From positions 139,450 to 203,449 of the forward strand of contig CAKQCB010000005.1 in the NCBI GenBank assembly GCA_934216615.1: a stretch of DNA of 64,000 nt, in the 5' to 3' direction. A program made the position numbers and the translations under genes. Source of the DNA: an uncultured Anaerolineae bacterium. GTDB lineage: Bacteria; Chloroflexota; Anaerolineae; Aggregatilineales; Phototrophicaceae. Position 1 is the stretch's first letter; each line of letters opens with the position of its first letter. Under the pieces are notes generated by a model that had not been told where the DNA came from, did no database searches, and was given only the letters and a program-made list of their open reading frames with translations. This document shows, one piece after another, positions 26,639-36,700 of this stretch.

Positions 26639-29600
26639 ATGGCGCAGCAGGGCAGTCAACATTCAACGTCATCTTCAGAAGCAATATTTTCCCTTCAACA
26701 TTTTTATTACGGGCCAGTGGTTCGTGACACAAAGGCAGATGATAAACAACGTCTATTAGGTGCGTCTGCGGGCGTTTCGCAAGAACAAATTGTGGCCGCC
26801 CTCAAAGAAACGCGCATCCCTGCAAGTCGTGACCCTGAATTTATGTCATGGGCAATCGTGCAGGGCAGTAAATCGCCTTTTATCTTCGTTCAAGCCGCGC
26901 TGGTCAACGGCGTTGTACAGCGTCATATCATCTTATTGCCGAGCGAAATTTTACGCGCTTATGGCGGAAACCTGCGCGATTTAAGTAAATTGCTCGAACC
27001 GAATATGCGCACGTTCTCGACAGTCGCCAATTCACTAGACCCGATCATTGTGCGGAATGTGACGTTACCCACCGAAAGCCAGCAAGAAACCGCCCTGCTT
27101 TCCCTGTTGAGCGCCACCCGTGACCGTTACAACATGATCGAAAGTTTACTGACGGGCATCATTCATGGCATGAAAATTGTCATCAGCGATGCGCCAATGG
27201 TGATTCGCGAACGTCAGCAGTTTATCGAAGGGTTGTTGACCCTGCTGCCACCACCCGCGCGTTTTGGCGTCACGTTCGCTACGCTCGGCATTCATCCGCC
27301 ACCGGTAGAGGCACAAATCAGTTTCTACAGTGTGGATGCGCCTCAACCCAATACGCTCGTTTATAAATGGCAAGAGACGACTTTGGCGTTTGGGGAAGTC
27401 GCTAAAAATGATTACAGCCGTTATATCTGTAGTCAGCTACGCCTCGACATCAATTTGGTCATTCAACAGGCAAACGCGTTAACCCCTGTGGCGGGGTGGC
27501 GTATTCGTCATGGGGATAACCTGCTCGAAGCGCTGAAATATGCGTCCTACCGTCTCAAAGTGGATAATGCGCTCATCAATCACCAACCCATCGAGACCGA
27601 TGATGTCGCCAATATCTTGATGGAAGACCCCACGCTCACGGATGAATTACGGACGCAGTACATAGAACATCTCTTGGCCTTTTCGCTCGCCTTAGATGAT
27701 GTAGAAGCGGCGGATTTACTGCCTAGAATTACCAGCGGTCAGCCTAAATTAGAACGTTCTATTTTGAACGCCTTGCTCACGGCGGTTGACAGTGGGAAAG
27801 CGTCGCGCGTTTATTCCCAACTCGCCACTTGGCTACGGATGCCTAACGGCTTACAAGGCATGTTCTGGATTGATGTCCTGCATCGTTCCGCTATCATCCA
27901 CGCTGAAAACTTAGCCAAAGCCCAAGATGCGGATAGTTTAAATGCCTTTTTGCAAGATTTAGCCGAAGCACCCCTCTCTTTCTCGACGGGGGTCATCTTG
28001 CCTCAGTTATTAGATGTGGCCTTACCGCTCGTCTCTAAAAATAAACAACTGACGGAAAACCTGATGTTGATCGCGGCGTCTACCTTGAGCATGGAACGCT
28101 GGCAAAAATTGCTCTCGTTAGCTTCTTTTGTAGAACAGTTACCCGTACCAGTGCGCGAATTTCTGAATTTTATACAAAACCCTCAGCGTCCCGTCGCCAC
28201 ACCCAATTTAGTCCAAAATGCCGTTCAAGTTTTCCCAGATATTTGGCAACCCCTTTTAGAGATTCGTTTTGCAGAACTCATTCTCAGCGCGGGGCGCATC
28301 GATCTGTTTGATACCATCACGCTCGACCATCTCGCCCAAAGTGCCACTAGCGACATCGGCACCAACTACGACAGTTGTTACCGTTGGTTAGTGCGCACCC
28401 TCGCTACCGACAGCGTGTTAGCCACATATGATATCAAAGGGCGCAAGAGCATCTTGCAAATTTTATTAGCACGGGGGTTGTACGGTGAACTGGCCAACGA
28501 GCTTTCGCGCCATGCGCGTCTGTTCTACCCGCCAGATCAACAACAATTCAGCGACACGGTATACGAAATCTTCAAACAGACGCCCATCCTCCAAGACCAG
28601 ATTGGGGGCGCCTTATATACGTTAAGCGTTCGCGATGTCAAACCCCTGCCTTTAGCGATGGCCTATTTTGGCGTGTTGGAACAGCATACATGGGCGAATG
28701 AACTGGCCTCCACCGCGATAGATTTGGTCACCTTACTGGCCGAAAACCGCAGTGCGGCCGAGAATGTCCCGCCGAAATCGCTGTATCTGTTGCTTCAGTT
28801 TTTTGCTAACCGACGCGAACCTCAATTTGTCTCGCTGGTGGCATCGCTACTCTCTGCAAGCGCGGCAAGACAGGGCGAAGCAGGCTATACCGCCATGTTG
28901 AATTTGGCGAAAATTTCTAACCCTAATGCGGAAGTACAAACCGCGATCACCGAAGCGTTACGCCAATACATTCGACGTGTCGATCAAGCGCGTGGGCAAG
29001 CCTTGATCAAACGCCCTGAACTTAATACATCTCTGCGCGAAGCGTTAGAAATCACCCTGCTCATCAACAACATATTGAACGGGCAAGCCTTTACCGATTA
29101 CGCTGACGCTTTGAATATCACGGCACACTTTTTGTTTGATACCGGTATGGCCTTCGCTAACCCGCTCTCACAGCCATCAGTGGGAACGTTGCTCAACGAC
29201 TTAGATAGTCTGCTAGGCGGTTTGAGCCGTCAAGAATCGAATACCTTAGCCCTCTCCATGCTAGAGACGATTCGGCTCATTGGCGCACTCGCTATACAAC
29301 ACCGTACCGTGTACAGTCGTGAAAGTGAAGATCACATCCGCGCGATTTTGAATGGGCAGACCGATGTGCGCACCATGCTCGATTTATTCCGCGTCATTGG
29401 GGGGTATTTCTCTCGCGGGCGCTGGGTGAGCGCACGCGCTGACCGTAAAATTCCAGAACATGCGTTGGCCGACCGCGCCCTGAACAACCTATTCCCTGAA
29501 GTCCAAGCGATGAATCAGCTTTTGCGCCATGCGCTGGATGCGTTCCCCAAAGGTGAGAAAGTCAGCCTCAAGCCCGCGCTCATCACGGCTGAGATTGAAA

Positions 29601-29830
29601 GTATCTGGAGCGGGGTTGTTTTGCATGAACGTCGCCGTTTGGTGCATGACCTTGCGATTGATTTCCAGCATGTTTCAGAATTGATCCTCACCATCACGGA
29701 AAAAGTGGATATTCGCAGTTTATTGAGCGACAGTTCAACGGCGCGCAAACTTGACCAAGCAAAAAAATACCCCGACAACGGGCTTGAGTATTATCGTTTC
29801 ATGCACGGATATTTCAAAAATCGCGCATAA
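26639..29830 (+). CDS. Large cytoplasmic protein resembling GAP1 (GTPase-associated conflict protein)
   Basis: The protein has 1063 residues with no signal peptide or membrane segment. By pattern, the N-terminal ~100 residues (LQHFYYGPV ... RLLGASAGVSQEQI ... ALVNGVVQRHIILLP) and the next part (LLTGIIHGMKIVISDAP ... LLTLLPPPARFGVTFATLG) follow the layout I know for the GAP1-N and GAP1-M domains; the 'LPP..R..vTFaT' stretch is the most telling. The remaining ~800 residues are alpha-helical and look like HEAT/TPR-type repeats. In other bacteria GAP1 proteins are linked with GTPases in predicted defence or stress systems. No GTPase lies next to it here. The assignment is from memory of motifs and is tentative; unknown function is the fallback. 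Confidence 0.55.
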   Translation: MAQQGSQHSTSSSEAIFSLQHFYYGPVVRDTKADDKQRLLGASAGVSQEQIVAALKETRIPASRDPEFMSWAIVQGSKSPFIFVQAALVNGVVQRHIILLPSEILRAYGGNLRDLSKLLEPNMRTFSTVANSLDPIIVRNVTLPTESQQETALLSLLSATRDRYNMIESLLTGIIHGMKIVISDAPMVIRERQQFIEGLLTLLPPPARFGVTFATLGIHPPPVEAQISFYSVDAPQPNTLVYKWQETTLAFGEVAKNDYSRYICSQLRLDINLVIQQANALTPVAGWRIRHGDNLLEALKYASYRLKVDNALINHQPIETDDVANILMEDPTLTDELRTQYIEHLLAFSLALDDVEAADLLPRITSGQPKLERSILNALLTAVDSGKASRVYSQLATWLRMPNGLQGMFWIDVLHRSAIIHAENLAKAQDADSLNAFLQDLAEAPLSFSTGVILPQLLDVALPLVSKNKQLTENLMLIAASTLSMERWQKLLSLASFVEQLPVPVREFLNFIQNPQRPVATPNLVQNAVQVFPDIWQPLLEIRFAELILSAGRIDLFDTITLDHLAQSATSDIGTNYDSCYRWLVRTLATDSVLATYDIKGRKSILQILLARGLYGELANELSRHARLFYPPDQQQFSDTVYEIFKQTPILQDQIGGALYTLSVRDVKPLPLAMAYFGVLEQHTWANELASTAIDLVTLLAENRSAAENVPPKSLYLLLQFFANRREPQFVSLVASLLSASAARQGEAGYTAMLNLAKISNPNAEVQTAITEALRQYIRRVDQARGQALIKRPELNTSLREALEITLLINNILNGQAFTDYADALNITAHFLFDTGMAFANPLSQPSVGTLLNDLDSLLGGLSRQESNTLALSMLETIRLIGALAIQHRTVYSRESEDHIRAILNGQTDVRTMLDLFRVIGGYFSRGRWVSARADRKIPEHALADRALNNLFPEVQAMNQLLRHALDAFPKGEKVSLKPALITAEIESIWSGVVLHERRRLVHDLAIDFQHVSELILTITEKVDIRSLLSDSSTARKLDQAKKYPDNGLEYYRFMHGYFKNRA

Positions 29831-29868
29831 TACTTCTATAGTCCTTATGCACTTCTATCAGCGAAGCG

Positions 29869-31113
29869 ATGTGTATGAAAAATCGGTTGATCTTCATAAG
29901 CACGTTGTTAGTCGTCTATTGCCTCCTTTTATCCCCTCATGGTTTTAGTGTTGCTCAAGCCAGCGAAGTGCTGATCTCTGCCCCACGAACGATGAACGTC
30001 GCCCTCAGCGGTGTAGAATTGGACAGTGGGTTTCGTTATACCGCGTCACTCATCAAGCCGGATGAGTTGATGGTCGAAGCGCTGTATCTCGAAGTGAAAT
30101 TTCCAGAAATCATCACGCCAACGCAGGTGCTCACAACCGAACAACTCCAATTTGAAGGCATGCGTCAGCAGGGCAATCAAACAATCTTATCGTGGTTTGC
30201 ACGCGACATTGAACCGCATATCGCCATAGACGCGATCAGCTTTGTCACTGAGTCGCCCATCAGCACCGACATTGAAACCTATGCGGAATGGGTCGCCACG
30301 GCAGAACGTCATTACGAAATCGGCTCAACCTTACTGACCAATAAACCCGCATTGACCCATGCCAACCTGTTTTCAGACGCGATCATCATTGGAGCTGAAG
30401 GCACAGGCGGTGAGATGCTTCCTGTAGGCGGGACGGGCGTCTTGATCGGCGTGGGGGCGAATCAACTTTTAGAAGAGACTGAAATCGTGGTGAGTAAACT
30501 TCCTAGCGAAGCCAACCCACCCGCCGAAGTCGGCGATTTTTGGTGGTGTTCGTTAGTCCAAATTGAGCATATTCCCGAAGGTGCGGCGGTCTCTGTCATT
30601 GTGCCGTTACGCCGTCCCATCGCGCCCTTCACGCCCGTGACGTTGTTCCGTCAAAACGCTGATGGAACATGGGAACAAATTCCCCAACAAGGCATCGTCA
30701 CAGCGGATGGGCAGTCGGTCGCGTATGTGCATACGGGCGGGGTGATTGCGACAGGTGTCTCTAACGAAATTCGCCCTGTGAACGCGGAATTGGTCGAAGC
30801 GCCAGACGAGGTACGGCGCGGGCAGGTTTTATCGAACCTCAGCCAATTCATCCCTGTCGAAGACGATATTGATATGAACACCCTCACGATTATGGAGGAT
30901 GAAGGGATTTACCCGCCTTGCGATCTCGAACCGTCCCCTGTAACGACGTGTCGCATGTTCGATGGCGTGTTCCGTCAATGTTTAGCGGGTTATACCCATT
31001 GTGTTTTCATGACAGAGGATTTTGGCATCTGCTTTGACCCGGGCGGGTTGGGCGACGTCGATGGGGCGCTTCAATGTCAGAACATTGAAGGCTCACCCCC
31101 ACCCGAAACCTGA
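29869..31113 (+). CDS. Secreted protein of unknown function
   Basis: The protein has 414 residues; the ATG at 29875 (residue 3, MKNRLIFISTLL) is an equally good start. A signal peptide ends near SVAQA. The body is beta-rich. The region 35-130 resembles a cohesin/Ig-like strand pattern (VALSGVELDSGFRYTASL). The C-terminus (about 345-414) has seven cysteines (CDLEPS, TTCRMF, RQCLAG, THCVF, GICFD, LQCQN), suited to disulfides outside the cell. The gene begins 39 nt after the GAP1-like gene and may be co-transcribed; a strong terminator follows it. Confidence 0.7.
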   Translation: MCMKNRLIFISTLLVVYCLLLSPHGFSVAQASEVLISAPRTMNVALSGVELDSGFRYTASLIKPDELMVEALYLEVKFPEIITPTQVLTTEQLQFEGMRQQGNQTILSWFARDIEPHIAIDAISFVTESPISTDIETYAEWVATAERHYEIGSTLLTNKPALTHANLFSDAIIIGAEGTGGEMLPVGGTGVLIGVGANQLLEETEIVVSKLPSEANPPAEVGDFWWCSLVQIEHIPEGAAVSVIVPLRRPIAPFTPVTLFRQNADGTWEQIPQQGIVTADGQSVAYVHTGGVIATGVSNEIRPVNAELVEAPDEVRRGQVLSNLSQFIPVEDDIDMNTLTIMEDEGIYPPCDLEPSPVTTCRMFDGVFRQCLAGYTHCVFMTEDFGICFDPGGLGDVDGALQCQNIEGSPPPET

Positions 31114-31117
31114 AATC

Positions 31118-31152
31118 AAAAAGCCCTGCAGAGAAATTTTGCAGGGCTTTTT
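31118..31152. terminator. Bidirectional terminator
   Basis: AAAAAGCCCTGCA (31118-31130) pairs perfectly with TGCAGGGCTTTTT (31140-31152). U-runs exist on both strands. It lies between the convergent secreted-protein and DtxR genes. Confidence 0.92.
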
Positions 31153-31167
31153 AGACGTTCAAGTGCT

Positions 31168-31854
31168 TTAAAGCTCGTATTCTTCGGGTGAGCAGACCCG
31201 TAACACGCCTGCCAGCTCATGGCCGATGACGCGGTTTTCTTTGCCAATCGTCAATTGGAGCGGGCCGTTAAACGGGGCGCGCGCCATCAAGCGCAGTTGG
31301 GTGCCGGGCTTCAGCCCTAATTCTGCGAAATAGACCAGTTTATCGACATCGTGGGTGTTCACACGGCTGACGGTGTATTCCTGCCCGACTTCGACATCAC
31401 TTAACGGGCTGTCAACCACGCGGGGCATCATACCGTCTTCGGTAGGAATCGGCTCACCATGAGGACAGCGTCGCGGGTTATTCGCCATTTCGGCCATGCG
31501 CGCAACGACACGATCACTTGCAGACTCGCCTAATGTATCCGCGGCATCGTGAACTTCATGCCAGCCAAATTTCATAACATCGACCAGAAAGACTTCAACC
31601 AGACGGTGCTTGCGGATATTGCGCAGCGCTTCAGCTTCGCCACTGCTGGTTAAGTAAACACCTTTATACGGTTGATGTTCTAAATATCCGGCTTCTTTTA
31701 AACGTTGAACCATGCGTGTCACGGCAGGAGCAGAAACATTCAAGGCATCTGCAAGTGCAGAAGTTGAAATATAGGGATTATTTTCTTGATAGTATGCAAG
31801 GCGGTACGCCTCTGCAAGATATTCTTGCATGCCTGCACTGGCACTCACTGACAT
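31168..31854 (-). CDS. DtxR/MntR/IdeR-family metal-dependent repressor
   Basis: The protein has 228 residues from the ATG at 31854 (a TTG 12 nt upstream is less likely; GAGG precedes the ATG). Domains: N-terminal winged helix (helix-turn-helix STSALADALNVSAPAVTRMVQ), dimerisation/metal domain with the ligand set Met9, Glu11, His83, Glu87, His99, His102 and the CPHGEPIP motif (130-137), and a C-terminal FeoA/SH3-like domain (about 150-228). It would repress iron or manganese uptake genes when the metal is bound. Its promoter region contains a perfect palindrome, pointing to self-regulation. Confidence 0.92.
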   Translation of the reverse strand: MSVSASAGMQEYLAEAYRLAYYQENNPYISTSALADALNVSAPAVTRMVQRLKEAGYLEHQPYKGVYLTSSGEAEALRNIRKHRLVEVFLVDVMKFGWHEVHDAADTLGESASDRVVARMAEMANNPRRCPHGEPIPTEDGMMPRVVDSPLSDVEVGQEYTVSRVNTHDVDKLVYFAELGLKPGTQLRLMARAPFNGPLQLTIGKENRVIGHELAGVLRVCSPEEYEL

Positions 31855-31876
31855 AGGCAACCTCAAGCCACCTTAA

Positions 31877-31897
31877 TTATGATGATAATCATCATAA
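31877..31897. promoter_or_regulatory. Operator palindrome in front of the DtxR-family gene
   Basis: TTATGATGAT (31877-31886) and ATCATCATAA (31888-31897) form a perfect 10-1-10 inverted repeat. It touches the -10 box of the predicted promoter, so a bound repressor would block transcription start. Size and AT-rich composition fit DtxR/MntR-type boxes. Confidence 0.78.
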
Positions 31898-31925
31898 ATA
31901 TAGCAATCTACACGTACTTTAGCAA
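31897..31925 (-). promoter_or_regulatory. Promoter of the DtxR-family gene
   Basis: On the minus strand TTGCTA (31925-31920) and TATATT (31902-31897) are 17 nt apart, matching -35 at 4/6 and -10 at 5/6. The start codon is 43 nt further on. Confidence 0.6.
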
Positions 31926-31961
31926 GGATTAAACCTCAAATTAAGCAATGTGTAAATATTA

Positions 31962-33776
31962 TCAATCCAATGGTATAGATGACCAATGGTTCAAATAATA
32001 GATCAACGCTTCAATTTGTTCGGGTGAAACACTGTAAATTAACTGGTGTGTCCCCTCCAAACGAAAGACATCCGCGAGTGTTTCCGCTGCCCCATCATGG
32101 AAGTAGGGTGCAGAATCATTTAAATAACGTAATGTAGGTGTATCGATATTGACCCCATTCGACGTGCCGACATCGACGGCTTGCAAGTTTGTCCCAATCG
32201 TCCCCACATGACAAGAGGCACAGCCTTGCGCATCAAACACCGCTTGCCCTTCAGCAAAGAGATCAGGGTTGAGGATGGGCGCGGGGACAGGCGTAGGAAG
32301 CGCGTTCAAGTAAGCGGTCAAGACTTCTAAATCTAACGAAAGGTCGATTCGAGGTTGAAGCACCCCGTTTAAATCTTGGTCGAGGATCAAGCCTTCTCCA
32401 CCCTGCAACCAGCGGATTTTTTCTTCGATGCCCGCCAGATCATGCCAGCGCCCTAACCATGTATACGGGACGGTTTCCGGCAGTGCGAATAATGTCGAGG
32501 TATTCGACGGGCCATTAGGGAAACCAACCCACGTATTTCCATCAGAATAGCCTTCAAAATGACACGTTGCACAGCTCAACCATCCGCTGTTACTCATGCG
32601 CGGGTCTTCCGCGCTGTGGAAAAGTTGCGCCCCTAAAAGTTGATCAATCGGCAAGGTGATGCGCGTGAGCTGTAACGTATCCAGTTCGATCAGCGTGTTG
32701 GTGTTAAAAATCGTGATCGACGCATCCAGCATGTTATGAACGAACAGCAGGGTATTGTCACGGTTGAGCATGATCCCGCGCGGGTTTGCGCCGACAGGTA
32801 AATTGGCGCGTGCCACGCCGGTATTGATATCGATCACCGAAACATTATTGGTGCCTGCGTTCGCGACATAAAGACGCTGAGCGAAACGATCCAATGCCAG
32901 CGCAAACGGCATATTCACGGGGCGGTCAGCCGTATCTAAGGCGATGCGCTGGGAAGTATTCACGCTCAACCCTTGAAGGTTCACCACGTTCACCACAGGG
33001 TATGCCGTACTGTCATACGTCAATTGAGGGTTTTGAGCGTTCAGGCGGGTTTGCGGAAGATAGGCCAAGCCCCGCGAAATATCCAGCTCAATCGACTGGA
33101 ATAACGCGGTATCTGAACCTGTTTCGAGCGTCTGAATCACCCGTCTTTGAGGAAGGTAGATCAAACTCAGATCACCGCTCCACAAGTGCGTTACATACAG
33201 AAACTCACCCCATAGCGCCAAGCCTGTGGGAAACTGCCCTACGGGGATGGTGTACAACACTGCCCCCGCGTTGACATCCACAACGGCAATTTGACTACTG
33301 CCTTCCAGCGCCACATAGATCAAATTTCCGTCCTCAGTGACGATGCCGTAAGGATAATATCCATTTAGGGGAATGGTGGCGCTCACACGCTGGGTGTTCA
33401 TATTGATCACACTCAGGGTATGATCGGCGCGGTTCGCCACAACCGCGCGGTTTGCGTCGGGCGAAAGCACCACACTACGCGGGTCACGCCCCACCGGAAT
33501 TTCCGTCACCAAGCGACTTTGTGAAGGTACGGCAATCGTCACGCTGTTATTCAGCATATTCACGGCGATCAACGTGCGCGAGTCGATAGCGGATAGCGCC
33601 ATCGTCGAAGAGGTATAGGCGCGGTTGAGGTTGGCATTGGGCAGCGCATAGAGAGGTAGTGCCGTCGGTTCAGGGATGGTTTGCGCCACAATCAGCGCGT
33701 TGGGTTGGCTCATCACCCATACGGCAACCCCGCAGATCAGCATCAATAAGGGCAATACCAGTCTATAGCGACTCAT
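31962..33776 (-). CDS. Secreted YVTN beta-propeller fused to di-heme cytochrome c
   Basis: The protein has 604 residues. A signal peptide/anchor is at 1-20. Residues ~40-370 are repeats of the YVTN/YNCN type (e.g. NRADHTLSVINMNTQRV, VANAGTNNVSVIDINTG), forming a beta-propeller. The C-terminal third is a bacterial cytochrome c peroxidase/MauG-like part with two heme sites, CATCH (Cys402) and CASCH (Cys519), and the APYFHDG motif typical of these proteins. It would act outside the membrane as a peroxidase or electron-transfer oxidase. Start overlaps the preceding gene's stop as ATGA, so it is co-translated with the 1055-residue protein. Confidence 0.85.
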   Translation of the reverse strand: MSRYRLVLPLLMLICGVAVWVMSQPNALIVAQTIPEPTALPLYALPNANLNRAYTSSTMALSAIDSRTLIAVNMLNNSVTIAVPSQSRLVTEIPVGRDPRSVVLSPDANRAVVANRADHTLSVINMNTQRVSATIPLNGYYPYGIVTEDGNLIYVALEGSSQIAVVDVNAGAVLYTIPVGQFPTGLALWGEFLYVTHLWSGDLSLIYLPQRRVIQTLETGSDTALFQSIELDISRGLAYLPQTRLNAQNPQLTYDSTAYPVVNVVNLQGLSVNTSQRIALDTADRPVNMPFALALDRFAQRLYVANAGTNNVSVIDINTGVARANLPVGANPRGIMLNRDNTLLFVHNMLDASITIFNTNTLIELDTLQLTRITLPIDQLLGAQLFHSAEDPRMSNSGWLSCATCHFEGYSDGNTWVGFPNGPSNTSTLFALPETVPYTWLGRWHDLAGIEEKIRWLQGGEGLILDQDLNGVLQPRIDLSLDLEVLTAYLNALPTPVPAPILNPDLFAEGQAVFDAQGCASCHVGTIGTNLQAVDVGTSNGVNIDTPTLRYLNDSAPYFHDGAAETLADVFRLEGTHQLIYSVSPEQIEALIYYLNHWSSIPLD

Positions 33777-36700
33777 GGTATTCCACCTTCCATCAAACTT
33801 ACCAAACGGTCATGAAACATCGTGAAGGCGCGCGCGGTGATCTGCGGTGTGCCTTGTGCATCCGTGCCGACAAGGACAAAAATCAGCGAACGCACATCAG
33901 AAGCAGCCAAGCCCGAGGTGCGGTTCAGCACTTCGATCTGTGAATATTCGCGCGTCAAATTTGTCGCGTTATAGGCATACGAGAGCGAGCGTCCGTTCAG
34001 AGGCAAGGTATCATCGGCCAAAATCCAGCCTGCGGTGGTTAGGGTGTGCATAGCGCGGTAGCTCGTCCATGTTTCTGGGGCGACAAAATTAAAGTTATAA
34101 GCCAGCGCAGGTGGGATTTGCACACTGCTGTTGACGGCGTTCCAAGGAAGTGGGGTGAAGTCGGGCGGCAGCACATAGATATGATAACTTCCTCGTTGAA
34201 TAACGCTCTCCTCGCCGAGCAAACTTCCGCTGTTGGGGTTGGTTAATACCCCATCTATAGGTTGACCGTTAGGGCGCACTTCAATCGCTACTTCCCATAC
34301 GCCGACCTCGTCCGCAGTGACGGATTCCAGCGCGGTAAACCACCCGATTGACGAAGTTTCACCCGCACCCTGATACTGCGTACCCGAAGGCGCGGTCACC
34401 GTCCAGAATACTTCAGACTGAATCGGCGGGGTGGCATAGCCCACCACCTGCAAGGGTTGGTTCAAGAAATACAGGTCGCCCGCGCGCACAGTTGTGGGCA
34501 AGAAAAAATAATCGACATCGGTATTATTGATGCGCATCAACGGCCCGCGGTCGGCGTCGCCCACACTACCGCGATACGGTGACATCACCGTAGGCGATGT
34601 TTCCGTTCGCGTCACGAGACTCAGCGAAGCATACCCGCCGACTTGTGCATCCGCGTTCACGATGTTTGCAAACAGATAGTGATAATCCCCCGCAAAGTCG
34701 CCCAACGCGCCCGCCCCTAACTGCTGGTTATACGGGTCTTGGGTCGTCCATGAATAATCGACCTGCATCGGCAGCGCTGTGACAAATTGACGCGCGCTCA
34801 CATCCGGCCGAACCGCGCTCACATACGCATAGCCGTTGAGTTCGCTTGTCGTTTCGTGGATGTCGTTTTCAGGGGGATAGGTTGTCCACGACAGCGACGG
34901 ACGGATGGCATCATTTCCGTCACGTAGAGTCAGCACATCCCCACTAAAGAAGGGGAAGTTGAGCGTGAGTGCCCCTGTCACACGGTCAAAAACTTGGGTG
35001 AGATAGCGCGCCTGTGAATAGGGTTCGTCGCGGTGGATGAACCCGCGTTCGCCATGCACAACAAGGTTGGACTCCACTTCCGAAATCGCCCCCGCGCTTC
35101 GTAAACTTCCCGCCCATAAACGCCCCTGTGCGTCAGTGTAGCGCGCCTCGTAATCGATGAGGTATTCACCGACGACATCCAGCGTGATGAACGGGGTTTC
35201 AGCTTGGAAAACGCCGAAATCATTGGCCGTTCCGCTGTAGGTATATTCGATAGTCTCAGCACCATCGGCAGGGAAAATCTGAATTTGCACGCTCACTTCA
35301 GCGGGCATGTGCGGTAAAAGGTGTAAGCCTGTCGCCACCAGATCACCGACGTGAAACGGCGTTCCCGAAAGCACATCCGGCATCATGTCGATAGGCTCGG
35401 CGATCAACACCGAATACGTCCCCCCGCCCTGATATTCATGCCCCTGCAAATCTTGGATCATCCCCTGTGCGGTCACGGTGTAGAGACCATACTGGTCGAA
35501 CACAAAACGACTGACATCACGGTTGAAGGTCGCAAACTGATACAGATCAACAGGTGAATTAACGCCGAAGCGGGTGGCTTCGTCTTCTAAGATACTGGAG
35601 CGCTGTGCGCCTAAAATGGGGATATTCGCAAAACGAGTGACGCTCTCATCCGGCCGTGCGACGGTGATGCTGAGCGATCCGCTGGTTTCATCAAAGGGGA
35701 TGAGCGGAACCACATCGGCGCGGTACTGGTTCAAAAATTGATTCGGCATATACGGTTCAAGCGAATAATAAGGCGCGTTATTTTCGCCGTTGGGGGGCAA
35801 AATATATGTCGGGCTGTTGAAGCGCACATGGTTGGATAACCCCACCCAATCCTGATCTTCTTCCGGCAACACACCTCGGCTTCCGTCGCTAGGATCGTCC
35901 ATCCATAACACAAACGGAAGCTGTGTCACAGGCGGGTCATCTTCGGGCAGGTTGAGCGCGAATACAAACGGTAAGCGTAGTTGTAGGGCTTGGTCTGCGA
36001 CTTCGGTCCAAGCGGACGTTTGTCCATCGCCATCGGTGTAGTAGCCCGTGAATGTGGGGGTATACAAACCTGCGCTGATCGTCTCGGTGATCGGCATTTC
36101 ATAGCGAAACACCAACACCTCATCGCGTATAAAGCCGAACACTTCGGAATACAGCATGTCGGCTGAAGCGCGCGCAGGGTAGACCCCATGTATCGGCAAG
36201 CCACTAGGGGTGAATGTCGTTGACCAACCGTTGCCTGTCGTCACGTCAGGAACAGCGCGTAAGTTCCCGTCGGCTTGTAAGGTGGCAATCGGTATCCATG
36301 CAATTTGGGCAGAAAAGATGCCCGAATCAGGGGATTCACTGGTGGTGAACGTGACAGGGATTTCAAACGTCAACCGTTCGCCCGCGCCCCATGTTGTGAC
36401 GGCGGGGTTCATCGTCGCTGACCAAAATACGTCACGCCCCAAAATAGAGGCATCGCTCAATGTGCCTCCAAATTGATAACCATCGGCATCATTTGGAAAC
36501 AAAATCGCGGCAGGCCCACCCGGAAGCGAGTCTGGTAAAAGGTTTGGGTTCGACTCGGTATTAAAGCCCTCAACCGATGGGCTGATGGCATACGGGTCAG
36601 TGACCAACCCCCGCACCGTGATGCTGAACATGCCCGTAATGCCGGCGCGCGTCACAGCGGTATCCCCTGTGTTCATGTTGCGTACGTACACGGTTGCGTT

